Below, piece by piece: positions 17,005 through 24,928 of a stretch of DNA of 64,000 bases. The notes below the pieces were generated by a model. It worked only from the letters and a program-made list of their open reading frames with translations. It was not told the origin of the DNA and made no database searches. Within the stretch, counting starts at the first letter, position 1, and every line of letters begins with the position of its first letter. Both the position numbers and the translations under genes were made by a program. The DNA lies in contig JBFMEX010000076.1 of assembly GCA_040752215.1 (NCBI GenBank), positions 1 to 64,000 of the forward strand. Direction: 5' to 3'. Source of the stretch: JBFMEX01 sp040752215. Lineage in GTDB: Bacteria; Pseudomonadota; Alphaproteobacteria; Rhizobiales; Hyphomicrobiaceae.

Positions 17005-17919
17005 ATGCAGAAGCCGATCGCGCCCGTGCCGCTGAACCGCCCGCGCGACCGCACCAGGTCGATTGCACTGATGCTGCTGGCGCTGGTGCTGTTCTCCTCC
17101 CTCGACGCGGCGGCCAAGTACCTCGCCACCGTCACCCAAATGCCGATCGCCGAGATCGTCTGGGTGCGCTTCCTGGTGCAGTTCGTGCTGATCCTCGTGC
17201 TGGCCCCCATGCTCGGGCTGATCAGCCTGGAGCAGCTCTTCATCACCAGGAAGCTCAAGCATCAGATGTTCCGCTCGACGCTGATGGTGGCGACGACGGC
17301 GTTCAACTTCCTCGCCCTCGAGCACCTGCGCCTGGACCAGACCATTACCATCGTGTTCCTGGCCCCGCTGGTCGTCGCGCTGCTCGCCGGCCCTGTGCTC
17401 GGCGAGTGGGTCGGCTGGCGGCGGCTCGTTGCGATCCTGATCGGCTTCAGCGGCATCCTGATCGCCGTGCGACCCGGCCTCGCCGGCGTGCATCCGGCGG
17501 TGCTCTACTCGATCGCCGCCATGCTCGCCTATGCGATCTTCATGCTGGCGACGCGCTATCTCTCCGCCTACGATCCGCCACTCGTGACGCTGTTCTACTC
17601 GATGCTCGTCGGCACCTTCCTCGGCGCGCCGCTCGCCTTCGCGGGCTGGGTGTGGCCCACCGATGGGCTGACCTGGCTGCTGCTCGGCTCGCTCGGCATC
17701 CTCGGCGGCGGCGGACATTGGCTGTTCATCCACGCCTATCGGCTGGCCCCGGCCTCCAGCATCACGCCGTTCCTCTATACGCAGCTTCTGTCCATGATCG
17801 CGCTCGGCTACCTCGTGTTCGGCGACGTGCCGGACCTGTGGACATTGGCCGGCGCGCTGGTGATCGTCGTCTCCGGCGTCTACCTGTTCCACCGCGAGCG
17901 CGTCACGAAGTCGGATTAG
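17005..17919 (+). CDS. DMT-family (EamA) transporter
   Basis: A 304-residue integral membrane protein with about ten hydrophobic helices arranged as two EamA repeats, the drug/metabolite transporter layout. The first helix is IALMLLALVLFSSLDAAAKY. The family arginine segment VWVRFLVQF and the second-repeat GGGGHWLFIHAYRLAPAS are visible. The start at 17005 places a short basic N-terminus before helix 1. Substrate unknown; its closest relatives by pattern are uncharacterised S-adenosylmethionine or metabolite exporters. Confidence 0.88.
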   Translation: MQKPIAPVPLNRPRDRTRSIALMLLALVLFSSLDAAAKYLATVTQMPIAEIVWVRFLVQFVLILVLAPMLGLISLEQLFITRKLKHQMFRSTLMVATTAFNFLALEHLRLDQTITIVFLAPLVVALLAGPVLGEWVGWRRLVAILIGFSGILIAVRPGLAGVHPAVLYSIAAMLAYAIFMLATRYLSAYDPPLVTLFYSMLVGTFLGAPLAFAGWVWPTDGLTWLLLGSLGILGGGGHWLFIHAYRLAPASSITPFLYTQLLSMIALGYLVFGDVPDLWTLAGALVIVVSGVYLFHRERVTKSD

Positions 17920-17986
17920 CGCCAGATCAAGCGCCGCCGCGTCAGTCGCGATAAACTGGCGGCCACGATGCCGCACGAGAGACCGC

Positions 17987-18958
17987 ATGCGACTGGCCAC
18001 CTTCAACCTCGAGAGCCTGGACCTGCCGCCCAAGGCGCCGCGACCGCTGGCCGAGCGCGCGGCGGTGCTGCGACCCGCGCTCGCCCGGCTCAGGGCCGAC
18101 GTGGTCTGCCTGCAGGAGGTCAACGGCCAGCACGTGCCGGGCCAGCCGGAGCGCGTGCTCGCCGCCCTCGACGCGCTGCTCGACGGCACGCCTTATGCCG
18201 ATTTCCATCGTGCCGCCACCACGGCGCCGGGCGGCCACGGCGTCGCCGACGTGCACAACCTCGTCACTCTGTCGCGCCATCCCATCCGTTCGGTGCATGA
18301 GGTGCGCCACGCGCTGGCTCCACCGCTCGCCGCGACACTGGTGACGGATGCCCCACACGCCAACGCACCGGTCCCCCTCACCTTCGACCGCCCGCTGCTG
18401 GTGACGGAGATCGATGTCGGCGGCGCGGCACTGACGGTCGTGAACCTGCACCTGCGCTCGCCTCTCGCCGCGCTGGTGCCGGGCCAGAAGCTTGGCCCCT
18501 TCGTGTGGCGGAGCGTCGGCGGCTGGGCGGAAGGCTTTTTTATCGCCAGCCTAAAGCGCGCCGGCCAGGCGCTGGAGCTGCGCCTGCTGCTCGACCGGCT
18601 GCTCGGCGAGACGCCCGACCGCCTGATCGCCGTCGCCGGGGATTTCAACGCCGAGGACCACGAGACGCCGGTCAGGATCGCCGTCGGAGCCGAGGAGGAC
18701 ACCGGCAACGGCGCTCTTGCCGGCCACACGATGACGATCCTCGACCGCGCGCTTCCCGCGGACCGGCGCTGGAGCATCCTCCATCACGGCCGGCCACAGA
18801 TGGTCGACCATATCCTCGCCAGCCGCGCCCTGCTCGGCCGCTTCAAGTCGATCGAGGTCCACAACGAGACGCTCGGCGACGAACTGGTCGGCTTCGCAAA
18901 GGTGGACCGCCCGCCAGGGTCGTATCACGCGGCGGTCGTGGCCCATTTCGAATTTTGA
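17987..18958 (+). CDS. Endonuclease/exonuclease/phosphatase-fold protein
   Basis: A 323-residue protein of the EEP (DNase I-like) superfamily. Motifs in order: RLATFNLESLD at the start, VCLQEVNGQ (metal-binding glutamate), VVNLHLRSP, VAGDFNAEDHETP, MVDHILAS and the terminal SYHAAVVAHFEF (catalytic histidine). No signal peptide is seen, so it should be cytoplasmic. Whether it acts on DNA, a phosphoester or another substrate is not clear. A hairpin follows its stop. Confidence 0.88.
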   Translation: MRLATFNLESLDLPPKAPRPLAERAAVLRPALARLRADVVCLQEVNGQHVPGQPERVLAALDALLDGTPYADFHRAATTAPGGHGVADVHNLVTLSRHPIRSVHEVRHALAPPLAATLVTDAPHANAPVPLTFDRPLLVTEIDVGGAALTVVNLHLRSPLAALVPGQKLGPFVWRSVGGWAEGFFIASLKRAGQALELRLLLDRLLGETPDRLIAVAGDFNAEDHETPVRIAVGAEEDTGNGALAGHTMTILDRALPADRRWSILHHGRPQMVDHILASRALLGRFKSIEVHNETLGDELVGFAKVDRPPGSYHAAVVAHFEF

Positions 18959-18980
18959 AACCCCTCCAAAGCGGCGCTAC

Positions 18981-19008
18981 AGCCGCCGCCCTGCAACGCG
19001 CGGCGGCT
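18981..19008. terminator. Hairpin between convergent genes
   Basis: AGCCGCCGC at 18981-18989 pairs perfectly with 19000-19008. It lies between two converging genes and touches the vapC stop, so it may end transcription from both sides. No clear T-tract is present. Confidence 0.5.
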
Positions 19009-19435
19009 ATAAGCGAAGCAGATGCTCGTCGCGCGCATCGACCACTGCAGCGGTCGAAATGCCGGCGTCCAGGGTGACGAAGCGACCGCCGTGGCGCACG
19101 GCGAGGGCCAACAGATAGACGTCGGTAAGTTTGCGCGGACTGACCACGTAGTGCTCGTCGACGCGCATCGGATCGAGCAGCGACACGTCGTCCGGCCAGA
19201 ACGCGTGGCGAGGGTGGGTGATCTGCAGCCTCAACAGCGCGATCGCATCACCGAGAGAGCGGCGGCCCGGATAGCTCGCTTGACTGATGATCCGGATGAA
19301 ACCGTTCTGAGTGAGAGGACAAGACGCCCAGCTCGGCTCGGCACTGGCGTTCCACCACGCCGTAACGCGCTGGTGATGAGCGTGACCCTCATCCATCAAT
19401 GCCAGAAGCACGTTTACGTCCAAGAGCGATCGCAT
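19007..19435 (-). CDS. vapC: VapC-type PIN-domain toxin (pair 1)
   Basis: A 142-residue PIN-domain ribonuclease, the toxin of a type II toxin-antitoxin pair. The N-terminal aspartate is in SLLDVNVLLALMDEGH; later acidic positions are in LTDVYLLALAV and RFVTLDAGI. The pattern is the Mtu-PIN-like VapC group. The start at 19435 is supported by GGGAGG upstream, which lies inside the antitoxin gene, so the two genes overlap by 47 nt. It should cleave RNA when its antitoxin is lost. Confidence 0.88.
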   Translation of the reverse strand: MRSLLDVNVLLALMDEGHAHHQRVTAWWNASAEPSWASCPLTQNGFIRIISQASYPGRRSLGDAIALLRLQITHPRHAFWPDDVSLLDPMRVDEHYVVSPRKLTDVYLLALAVRHGGRFVTLDAGISTAAVVDARDEHLLRL

Positions 19436-19700
19436 GCTCGAGATCCTCCCGGTCGATCTGGTCCTGGATCGACTTGACAAGCTCGTTGGTCACCAGCGGG
19501 CCACCGCGCGAAGGCAAGACATACCAGTCACCCTTGAGCACGAACCCGGCTTCACCGGCACCCCCCTGCCCCGCGGTCGCGCCCGACAGCGCTTTCCGCG
19601 CGAGGTCCGAAAGAACCTCGCCGGCCGTCCGCTTCTCGGCCCGGGCGCGCTCCTTGACCGCAGCCAGCACGTCGTCGTCGATGTCGAGTGTCGTTCGCAT
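19389..19700 (-). CDS. vapB: VapB-type antitoxin, ribbon-helix-helix (pair 1)
   Basis: A 103-residue antitoxin. The N-terminus MRTTLDIDDDVLAAVKERA reads as a ribbon-helix-helix DNA-binding domain that should bind its own promoter. The C-terminal part (LVTNELVKSIQDQIDREDLE) would wrap the toxin. It precedes vapC on the minus strand with a 47-nt overlap, an unusually deep one. Confidence 0.85.
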   Translation of the reverse strand: MRTTLDIDDDVLAAVKERARAEKRTAGEVLSDLARKALSGATAGQGGAGEAGFVLKGDWYVLPSRGGPLVTNELVKSIQDQIDREDLEHAIALGRKRASGIDG

Positions 19701-19789
19701 GCATCAGATGCTATCGCATCAGATGCTCAGAGGCAAGTTGCTCTGCATCTGAAATTGGGGCCGGCCGGTTTGTGCAGCTTGTCGCGCCA

Positions 19790-19814
19790 TGATATCTATC
19801 ATTGATAGATATCA
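19790..19814. promoter_or_regulatory. Perfect palindrome in front of vapB (pair 2), candidate operator
   Basis: TGATATCTATC at 19790-19800 and its exact complement GATAGATATCA at 19804-19814 are separated by 3 nt. It lies 17 nt before the vapB start, where AbrB-type VapB-VapC complexes usually bind to repress their own operon. The AT-rich sequence stands out from its GC-rich surroundings. Confidence 0.65.
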
Positions 19815-19831
19815 ACCGATCGGAGGTCCGC

Positions 19832-20080
19832 ATGACCGAGCGACGGGCCAAGATCTTCAAGCACGGCCGCAGCCAGGCCGTCCGCCTGCCGAAGGAGTTC
19901 CGCATGCCCGGCACCGAGGTGCGCGTCCGCCGCCTCGGCCGCGGCGTGCTGCTCGAGCCGATCGAGACCGATGTCGACGCGTGGCTCGCCGAGTTGCGCA
20001 GGCACGCCCACATCCCATTCATGCCGGAAGGGCGTGAGCAGCCGCCGATGCCACCCGACGACGTCGATTTCGACAAATGA
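19832..20080 (+). CDS. vapB: VapB-type antitoxin, AbrB/SpoVT fold (pair 2)
   Basis: An 82-residue antitoxin with the swapped-hairpin AbrB-like DNA-binding motif (AKIFKHGRSQAVRLPKEFRMPG) at its N-terminus and an acidic toxin-binding tail ending PPDDVDFDK. GGAGG lies about 5 nt before ATG 19832, so this start is preferred over 19802, which falls inside the palindrome. It overlaps vapC by ATGA. Confidence 0.93.
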   Translation: MTERRAKIFKHGRSQAVRLPKEFRMPGTEVRVRRLGRGVLLEPIETDVDAWLAELRRHAHIPFMPEGREQPPMPPDDVDFDK

Positions 20081-20490
20081 TCTTCCTCGACACGAGCGTG
20101 GCCATCGCCGTTTTGAGCGACCGGCCCGAGAGGGTGGCAACAATGCTGGCGGCGAGATTGTCGGCGGGCGAGCACGTCGCGATATCGGCAATCGTCTTGT
20201 TCGAGCTATGGTACGGCATCGCCAAGAGCAGCCGAAGGCAGGACAACACCGATCAGCTGGGGCGGCTCCTATCGGCCGCCATCGAGATCGTTCCGTTCGT
20301 ACAGGCGGATGCCCAAGTGGCCGGCGAAATCCGCGCCAGTCTGCGTGCCTCCGGCACGCCGATCGGTCCCTACCACGTCCTGATCGCCGGCCAGGCCCTG
20401 CGCCATGGCGCGACGCTGGTGACGGCGAACGGGCGTGATTTCGCCCGCGTGCCGGGGCTCAGGTGGGAGGATTGGAGCACGGCGGCATGA
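20077..20490 (+). CDS. vapC: VapC-type PIN-domain toxin (pair 2), catalytic Asp replaced by His
   Basis: A 137-residue PIN-domain protein. Acidic residues D5 (FLDTSVAIA), E43 (ISAIVLFELWYGIAKS, E at 43 in LFE) and D121 (NGRDFARV) are in place. At residue 100 the usual GTPIGPYD motif reads GTPIGPYH, so one of the metal-binding aspartates is His, a one-base change from GAC to CAC at 20374. This probably weakens or abolishes RNase activity. Length and the rest of the family pattern (LIAGQALRHGATLVTAN) are normal. It is translationally coupled to its antitoxin. Confidence 0.93.
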   Translation: MIFLDTSVAIAVLSDRPERVATMLAARLSAGEHVAISAIVLFELWYGIAKSSRRQDNTDQLGRLLSAAIEIVPFVQADAQVAGEIRASLRASGTPIGPYHVLIAGQALRHGATLVTANGRDFARVPGLRWEDWSTAA

Positions 20491-20547
20491 CGGTGGCACG
20501 ACCCGCCCGATCGTGATCGGTCGAACTCCGGCAAGGACGCAGTCCGC

Positions 20548-20960
20548 TCACATGCTGGCGCCGCGCGCGAACCTTGCGAGGCCCTGAGTGGCTTCGCCCT
20601 CGTCCCGGCTCGATCCGCAGGCCAGAGCCAATGCGGCGCCGGCCGGATTGTCGAATTCAACCACGGCTCAGACCCTCCTCGGCCCAGCCTGCTCGATCAC
20701 GCGCGCGAGCATTGCGCGCCCATAGCCACGGTCCCTGTGGGCGGCGTGCACCGGGATCGCCGGACAAATGCTGCCGTCCTCGCAGTGCTCGACGACGATC
20801 AGGCCAACCAGCTTGGCCCGTCCCAGGCGAGCCACGCCTATTGGGTGTCGATGCTGGTCACAAACCGCGTCCAAGTCTCGATCGGCGACAAGCCCCCGAA
20901 CCGGCGGCTCGCAACTGGGTCGGCAAGCGGCTCGTTCAAGACCGGAATATCCCAGGCCAT
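20548..20960 (-). pseudogene. Decayed GNAT-like acetyltransferase gene
   Basis: Minus-strand fragments read like one broken acetyltransferase. The first piece (start 20960) reads MAWDIPVLNEPLADPV to TSIDTQ and then hits a stop. A second frame continues with VGLIVVEHCEDGSICPAIPV and the GNAT-like acetyl-CoA loop HRDRGYGRAMLARVIE. It then meets a TGA, after which the same frame goes on with VVEFDNPAGAALALACG. At least one frameshift and one in-frame stop are needed to join the parts. It sits between vapBC and pccB. Confidence 0.55.
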
Positions 20961-20995
20961 CAACGGCCTGAGGTCCAACCCCGGATCGCCACCCC

Positions 20996-22528
20996 TCACA
21001 ACGGAATGTTGTCGTGCTTCTTCCAGGGGTTCTCGACCGTCTTGTGGCGCAGCATGTTGAGCGCGCGGCAGATGCGCCGGCGCGTGTTCCTCGGCAGGAT
21101 CACCTCGTCGATGTAGCCCCGCTCGGCAGCCACGAACGGGTTGGCGAACCGGCGCTGGTACTCGTCGATACGTTCCTGGATCTTGGCCGGATCCGATAGC
21201 TCGGCGCGGTAGATGATCTCGGCCGCGCCCTTGGCGCCCATCACCGCGATCTCGGCCGACGGCCAGGCGTAGTTGACGTCGCCGCGGATGTGCTTCGAGC
21301 TCATCACGTCGTAGGCGCCGCCGTAGGCCTTGCGCGTGATCACCGTCACCTTCGGCACCGTCGCCTCGGAATAGGCGAACAACAACTTGGCGCCGTGCTT
21401 GATCAGCCCGCCGTACTCCTGCGCGGTGCCGGGCAGGAAGCCCGGCACATCGACGAAGGTGATGATCGGGATGTCGAAGCAGTCGCAGAAGCGCACGAAC
21501 CGGGCGCCCTTGCGCGAGGCGTCGCTGTCGAGCACGCCGGCGAGCACCATCGGCTGGTTGGCGACGATGCCGACCGTGCGTCCTTCCATGCGCGCGAAGC
21601 CGGTGACGATGTTCTTGGCGAACGCCTCCTGAATCTCAAAGAAGTCGCCCTCGTCGACGACCTTGGTGATCAGCTCCTTGATGTCGTAGGGCTTGTTCGG
21701 GTTGTCGGGAATGATCGTGTCGAGGCTCTCGTCGACCCGGTCGGCCGAATCCTTGGTCGGCAGAGCAGGCACGCCGTCGAGGTTGTTCGACGGCAGGAAG
21801 TCCATCAGCCGGCGCATCTGCAGCAGGGCCTCGACATCATTCTCATAAGCCCGGTCGGCAATCGACGACTTGGTCGTGTGCACCTTTGCGCCGCCGAGTT
21901 CCTCCGCGGTCACGGTCTCGTTGGTCACCGTTTTCACCACGTCCGGCCCGGTCACGAACATGTAGCTCGTGTCCTTGACCATGAAGATGAAGTCGGTCAT
22001 CGCCGGCGAGTAGACGTCACCGCCCGCGCACGGCCCCATGATGACCGAGATCTGCGGAATGACGCCGGAGGCGAGCACGTTCCGCAGAAACACCTCGCCG
22101 TAGCCCCCGAGCGCTGCCACGCCTTCCTGGATGCGCGCGCCGCCGGCGTCGAACAGGCCGATGATCGGCGCCCGGTTCTGCAGCGCCATGTCCTGGATTT
22201 TCGTGATCTTGCGCGCATGGGTCTCGGAGAGCGAGCCGCCGAATACGGTGAAGTCCTTGGCGAACACGTAGACCACGCGACCGTTGATGGTGCCCCAGCC
22301 GGTCACCACGCCGTCGCCGGGCGTCTTCGACCTCTCCATGCCGAAGTCGGCGCAGCGATGCTCGACGTACATGTCGAACTCCTCGAACGAGCCGTCGTCC
22401 ATCAAGAGCTCGATGCGCTCGCGCGCCGTCAGCTTGCCTTTGGAGTGCTGCGCCTCGATGCGCTGGATGCCGCCGCCGAGGCGGGCGTTCTCGCGCCGCT
22501 TCTCAAGCTCCTCGATGACGTCCTTCAT
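20996..22528 (-). CDS. pccB: Propionyl-CoA carboxylase beta subunit
   Basis: A 510-residue carboxyltransferase subunit that moves CO2 from carboxybiotin to propionyl-CoA, giving methylmalonyl-CoA. Key segments are DGVVTGWGTINGRVVYVFAKDF and GGARIQEGVAALGGYGEVF in the N-terminal half. FVDVPGFLPGTAQEYGG and GGAYDVMSSKHIRGD lie in the C-terminal half; both crotonase-like lobes are complete. The biotin-carrying alpha subunit is not in this window. The assignment to propionyl-CoA rather than acetyl-CoA is by overall family resemblance. Confidence 0.95.
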   Translation of the reverse strand: MKDVIEELEKRRENARLGGGIQRIEAQHSKGKLTARERIELLMDDGSFEEFDMYVEHRCADFGMERSKTPGDGVVTGWGTINGRVVYVFAKDFTVFGGSLSETHARKITKIQDMALQNRAPIIGLFDAGGARIQEGVAALGGYGEVFLRNVLASGVIPQISVIMGPCAGGDVYSPAMTDFIFMVKDTSYMFVTGPDVVKTVTNETVTAEELGGAKVHTTKSSIADRAYENDVEALLQMRRLMDFLPSNNLDGVPALPTKDSADRVDESLDTIIPDNPNKPYDIKELITKVVDEGDFFEIQEAFAKNIVTGFARMEGRTVGIVANQPMVLAGVLDSDASRKGARFVRFCDCFDIPIITFVDVPGFLPGTAQEYGGLIKHGAKLLFAYSEATVPKVTVITRKAYGGAYDVMSSKHIRGDVNYAWPSAEIAVMGAKGAAEIIYRAELSDPAKIQERIDEYQRRFANPFVAAERGYIDEVILPRNTRRRICRALNMLRHKTVENPWKKHDNIPL

Positions 22529-22667
22529 GGCTCTCCCCTAGACCGGCTTCATTGCTCAGTCCGGCTCCATAACATGCTGCAGCGCGGGAGGAAATGCGAA
22601 GGATGGATGACAGGGGACGGCACCCGGTCGGCCACCGCCGGGACCTGTGGCGCGGGTGCCGCCTCGG

Positions 22668-23363
22668 TCAGGCGAGCGCCGGCATGCCGACGAACCGCGC
22701 CTTGAGTTCGGCGGGGGCGAGCTCCAGGGCTCCGGCGCCCTCGCAATGGTCCGGCGCGATCAGCCAGCCGCGCTGATCGAGCCACGGCAAGGTCATGCTC
22801 AGCAGGTTGTCGAGCGGAATCTCGACCGCCAGCATGTCCTTCCACGGACCCTCGATGCGGGTTTCCGCCTCGCGACGCGACGACCAGCATGGCAGGAACA
22901 GCTGATCCGCGCGCGTGGCCGAGACGAGCAGCGCCGGCCCGCTCGAATCCTCGAGCATCCACGCCGCGCGCCGCACCTTGACCCGCTGCACGAACGCCTC
23001 GACCGCCTCGAGCCGGACGCGCTCGGCGAGGTCCATGGGTTGCAGCTCGACCTCGATCGGATCGGCGCTCCAGTCGGGCGCAACGAGACGTTTGAGACCG
23101 GCGAGCGTCGGCAACACCTCGGCCAGGAAGGCGCCGAGCGGGATCTCCTTGAGGCGGGGATGAGCGACGAGCGTGCTCGCCCAGCGCTCGGCCTCCGCCC
23201 GCGCGCTCCACACGAGGGTCGCCTGCCGACCCCTGAAGTGGCGCGAGTCGACGCGTGCGAGCCCGTCCTCGCCGGCAACGCAGAACACCATCCGCTGTCC
23301 GACGATGCGGCGGATGAACCGGTCGCGCTGCGCGATCTCTGGAATCGATGGGCTGAACAGCAT
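22668..23363 (-). CDS. DUF2750-like protein, apparent tandem repeat
   Basis: A 231-residue soluble protein with no known activity. The first half (QRDRFIRRIVGQRMVFCV, VWSARAEAERWAS, EIPLGAFLAEVLPTL) and the second half (AVEAFVQRVKVRRAAWML, CWSSRREAETRIE, EIPLDNLLSMTLPWL) follow the same pattern, so it looks like two copies of a DUF2750-like domain. It lies between pccB and the ATP12 gene on the same strand, 304 nt after the latter's stop direction partner is excluded; co-transcription is uncertain. Confidence 0.7.
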   Translation of the reverse strand: MLFSPSIPEIAQRDRFIRRIVGQRMVFCVAGEDGLARVDSRHFRGRQATLVWSARAEAERWASTLVAHPRLKEIPLGAFLAEVLPTLAGLKRLVAPDWSADPIEVELQPMDLAERVRLEAVEAFVQRVKVRRAAWMLEDSSGPALLVSATRADQLFLPCWSSRREAETRIEGPWKDMLAVEIPLDNLLSMTLPWLDQRGWLIAPDHCEGAGALELAPAELKARFVGMPALA

Positions 23364-23420
23364 GGGCCGGATCTCACGAAGCTCCCCATTCCTCTTACCG
23401 CGGACCGCGCTAACAATTCG

Positions 23421-24206
23421 TTAACGGCCGTTAGCCCCTCCCGCGAGCCGCGCCAGCTGGACCGCGGCGTCGAATTCCGCGCGGCGCTTGCGCCGGCGCT
23501 CCGCCGCCTCGGCGTCGTCGCCCCACTGCGCGATCTGGTAGTCCTCGTCCACGTGCGCAGCCCGCCACACCTCGTCAGCCGACAGTCGTCCCCCCAGATG
23601 CGCCAGCGCCAGCAGCGCCGAGCCGGTCAGCGTCGTGATCACGTGCAGGCTGGCGAGCCGGTACGGGTCGCTCACCCGGCCGACCGCCTCGCCCACGCGC
23701 GCGATTGCCTCCTCCGGCTGCTCGATCGGCATCACCCCGCTGACGACGGAGAGCGCGATGCCGAGCGCCGTCTCGGCCCAGTCCAGCACCGGATCCCATG
23801 CTGCGCGCTGCATCGCCACCAGCTCGCGCGGATGCTCGGCCCGGTAGCAGAGAAGATCGCTGCCCGCGAACGCGACCACGTCGGCGGCAACCGCATCGGC
23901 CTCGCGCGCGACCGCATCGATCACGGTGTTGACGAGCCGCGTCAGCGGCATCGACGCGGGCTCGATTGTCTCACCCTGCGCCGCCCACTCGGCCGCGATC
24001 GCCTCGGCGAGCGCCGCCGTCGGCACCACCAGCTCGCACTTGCCGGGCGTCTTGACCGCGCGTCCGTCGAGCAGAACCCGGAATCCACCCCCGGACGCGG
24101 CCGCATGTCCGGCAGCGTCGTAGAAACGGCGCGGGCGCGGCGTCTGAAAGGTCTCCTTGCCGGGTATGGCGATTGCCGGCTTGCGACCGTCGCCGTTGTC
24201 GCTCAT
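23421..24206 (-). CDS. ATP12-family F1-ATPase assembly chaperone
   Basis: A 261-residue chaperone that in mitochondria and alphaproteobacteria helps alpha subunits of F1-ATPase assemble. The family blocks RRFYDAAGHAA, LDGRAVKTPGKCELVVPT, LAEAIAAEWAAQGETI and LLCYRAEHPRELVAMQRA are clear. The start at 24206 overlaps the HAD gene stop by ATGA, which favours it over longer frames. Its presence supports an alphaproteobacterial host. Confidence 0.95.
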   Translation of the reverse strand: MSDNGDGRKPAIAIPGKETFQTPRPRRFYDAAGHAAASGGGFRVLLDGRAVKTPGKCELVVPTAALAEAIAAEWAAQGETIEPASMPLTRLVNTVIDAVAREADAVAADVVAFAGSDLLCYRAEHPRELVAMQRAAWDPVLDWAETALGIALSVVSGVMPIEQPEEAIARVGEAVGRVSDPYRLASLHVITTLTGSALLALAHLGGRLSADEVWRAAHVDEDYQIAQWGDDAEAAERRRKRRAEFDAAVQLARLAGGANGR

Positions 24207-24883
24207 CGCCCACCGACCCCGTTCGCGAGCAGCCGGTCGATCGCCGCCGTCAGCTCCACGTTGCCGGCGACGAGCGCGTGCGCGCCGGCTCGCGTCAGCT
24301 CCTCGGCCGGGTGATAGCCCCACGTCACTCCGACCGCGCCGACGCAGGCATGGCGCGCCATCTCGATGTCGAACACCGTGTCGCCGACCATCACCGTTCC
24401 GGCGCGCTCTGCGCCGGCCTCGCGCATCGCCCGCTCGACCATCGACGGATGAGGTTTGGAAGGATGGTCGTCGGCCGTCTGGATCGTGTGGAAGTAGCGC
24501 GCCAGGCCCTCGCGCTCGAACAGCACGTCGACCCCGCGGCGCGACTTCCCCGTCGCCACCCCGAGCACGACGTCATCGCGCTCCGCGAGTGCGGCGATCA
24601 CCTCGCGCGCACCGGGGAACAGCGGCTCACGGTGTCCCTCGCGCGATCGGAGATCCGCGAACGCCGACTTGTAGCTCTCGGCCAGCCGGTCGATCGAGCC
24701 CGCGTCGTGGCCGGGAACGAGGCGCGCGACGGCATTGGCGAGCGACAGGCCGACGACGCCGATGACCGCCTCGCGGGTGGGCTCGGGCAGACCATGGCGC
24801 GCGAACGCCGCCGCCATTGCCGCGACGATCGCTTGCTGGCTGTCGACGATGGTGCCGTCGCAATCGAAAATGACGAGCTTCAT
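24203..24883 (-). CDS. HAD-superfamily hydrolase, phosphoglycolate phosphatase-like
   Basis: A 226-residue HAD phosphatase. The nucleophile motif is FDCDGTIVDSQ near the start, the second motif GVATGKSRRGVD, and the acidic third motif TVMVGDTVFDIEMARHA. A helical cap between residues 15 and 80 fits the phosphoglycolate phosphatase group. The start MKLVIFDCD (24883) is preferred over an upstream ATG at 24901. It sits between the pseudouridine synthase and ATP12 genes, a row common in Hyphomicrobiales. Substrate unproven. Confidence 0.88.
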   Translation of the reverse strand: MKLVIFDCDGTIVDSQQAIVAAMAAAFARHGLPEPTREAVIGVVGLSLANAVARLVPGHDAGSIDRLAESYKSAFADLRSREGHREPLFPGAREVIAALAERDDVVLGVATGKSRRGVDVLFEREGLARYFHTIQTADDHPSKPHPSMVERAMREAGAERAGTVMVGDTVFDIEMARHACVGAVGVTWGYHPAEELTRAGAHALVAGNVELTAAIDRLLANGVGGR

Positions 24884-24928
24884 GGCCGCGGGATATAGCA
24901 TACCGGCCCCGCCCGGGCGAAGCCGCCG

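Noticed and set aside
22647..24314. Plus-strand frame of about 555 codons opposite the DUF2750 and ATP12 genes
   Set aside because: It is an antisense shadow; the ATP12 family match on the minus strand is strong.
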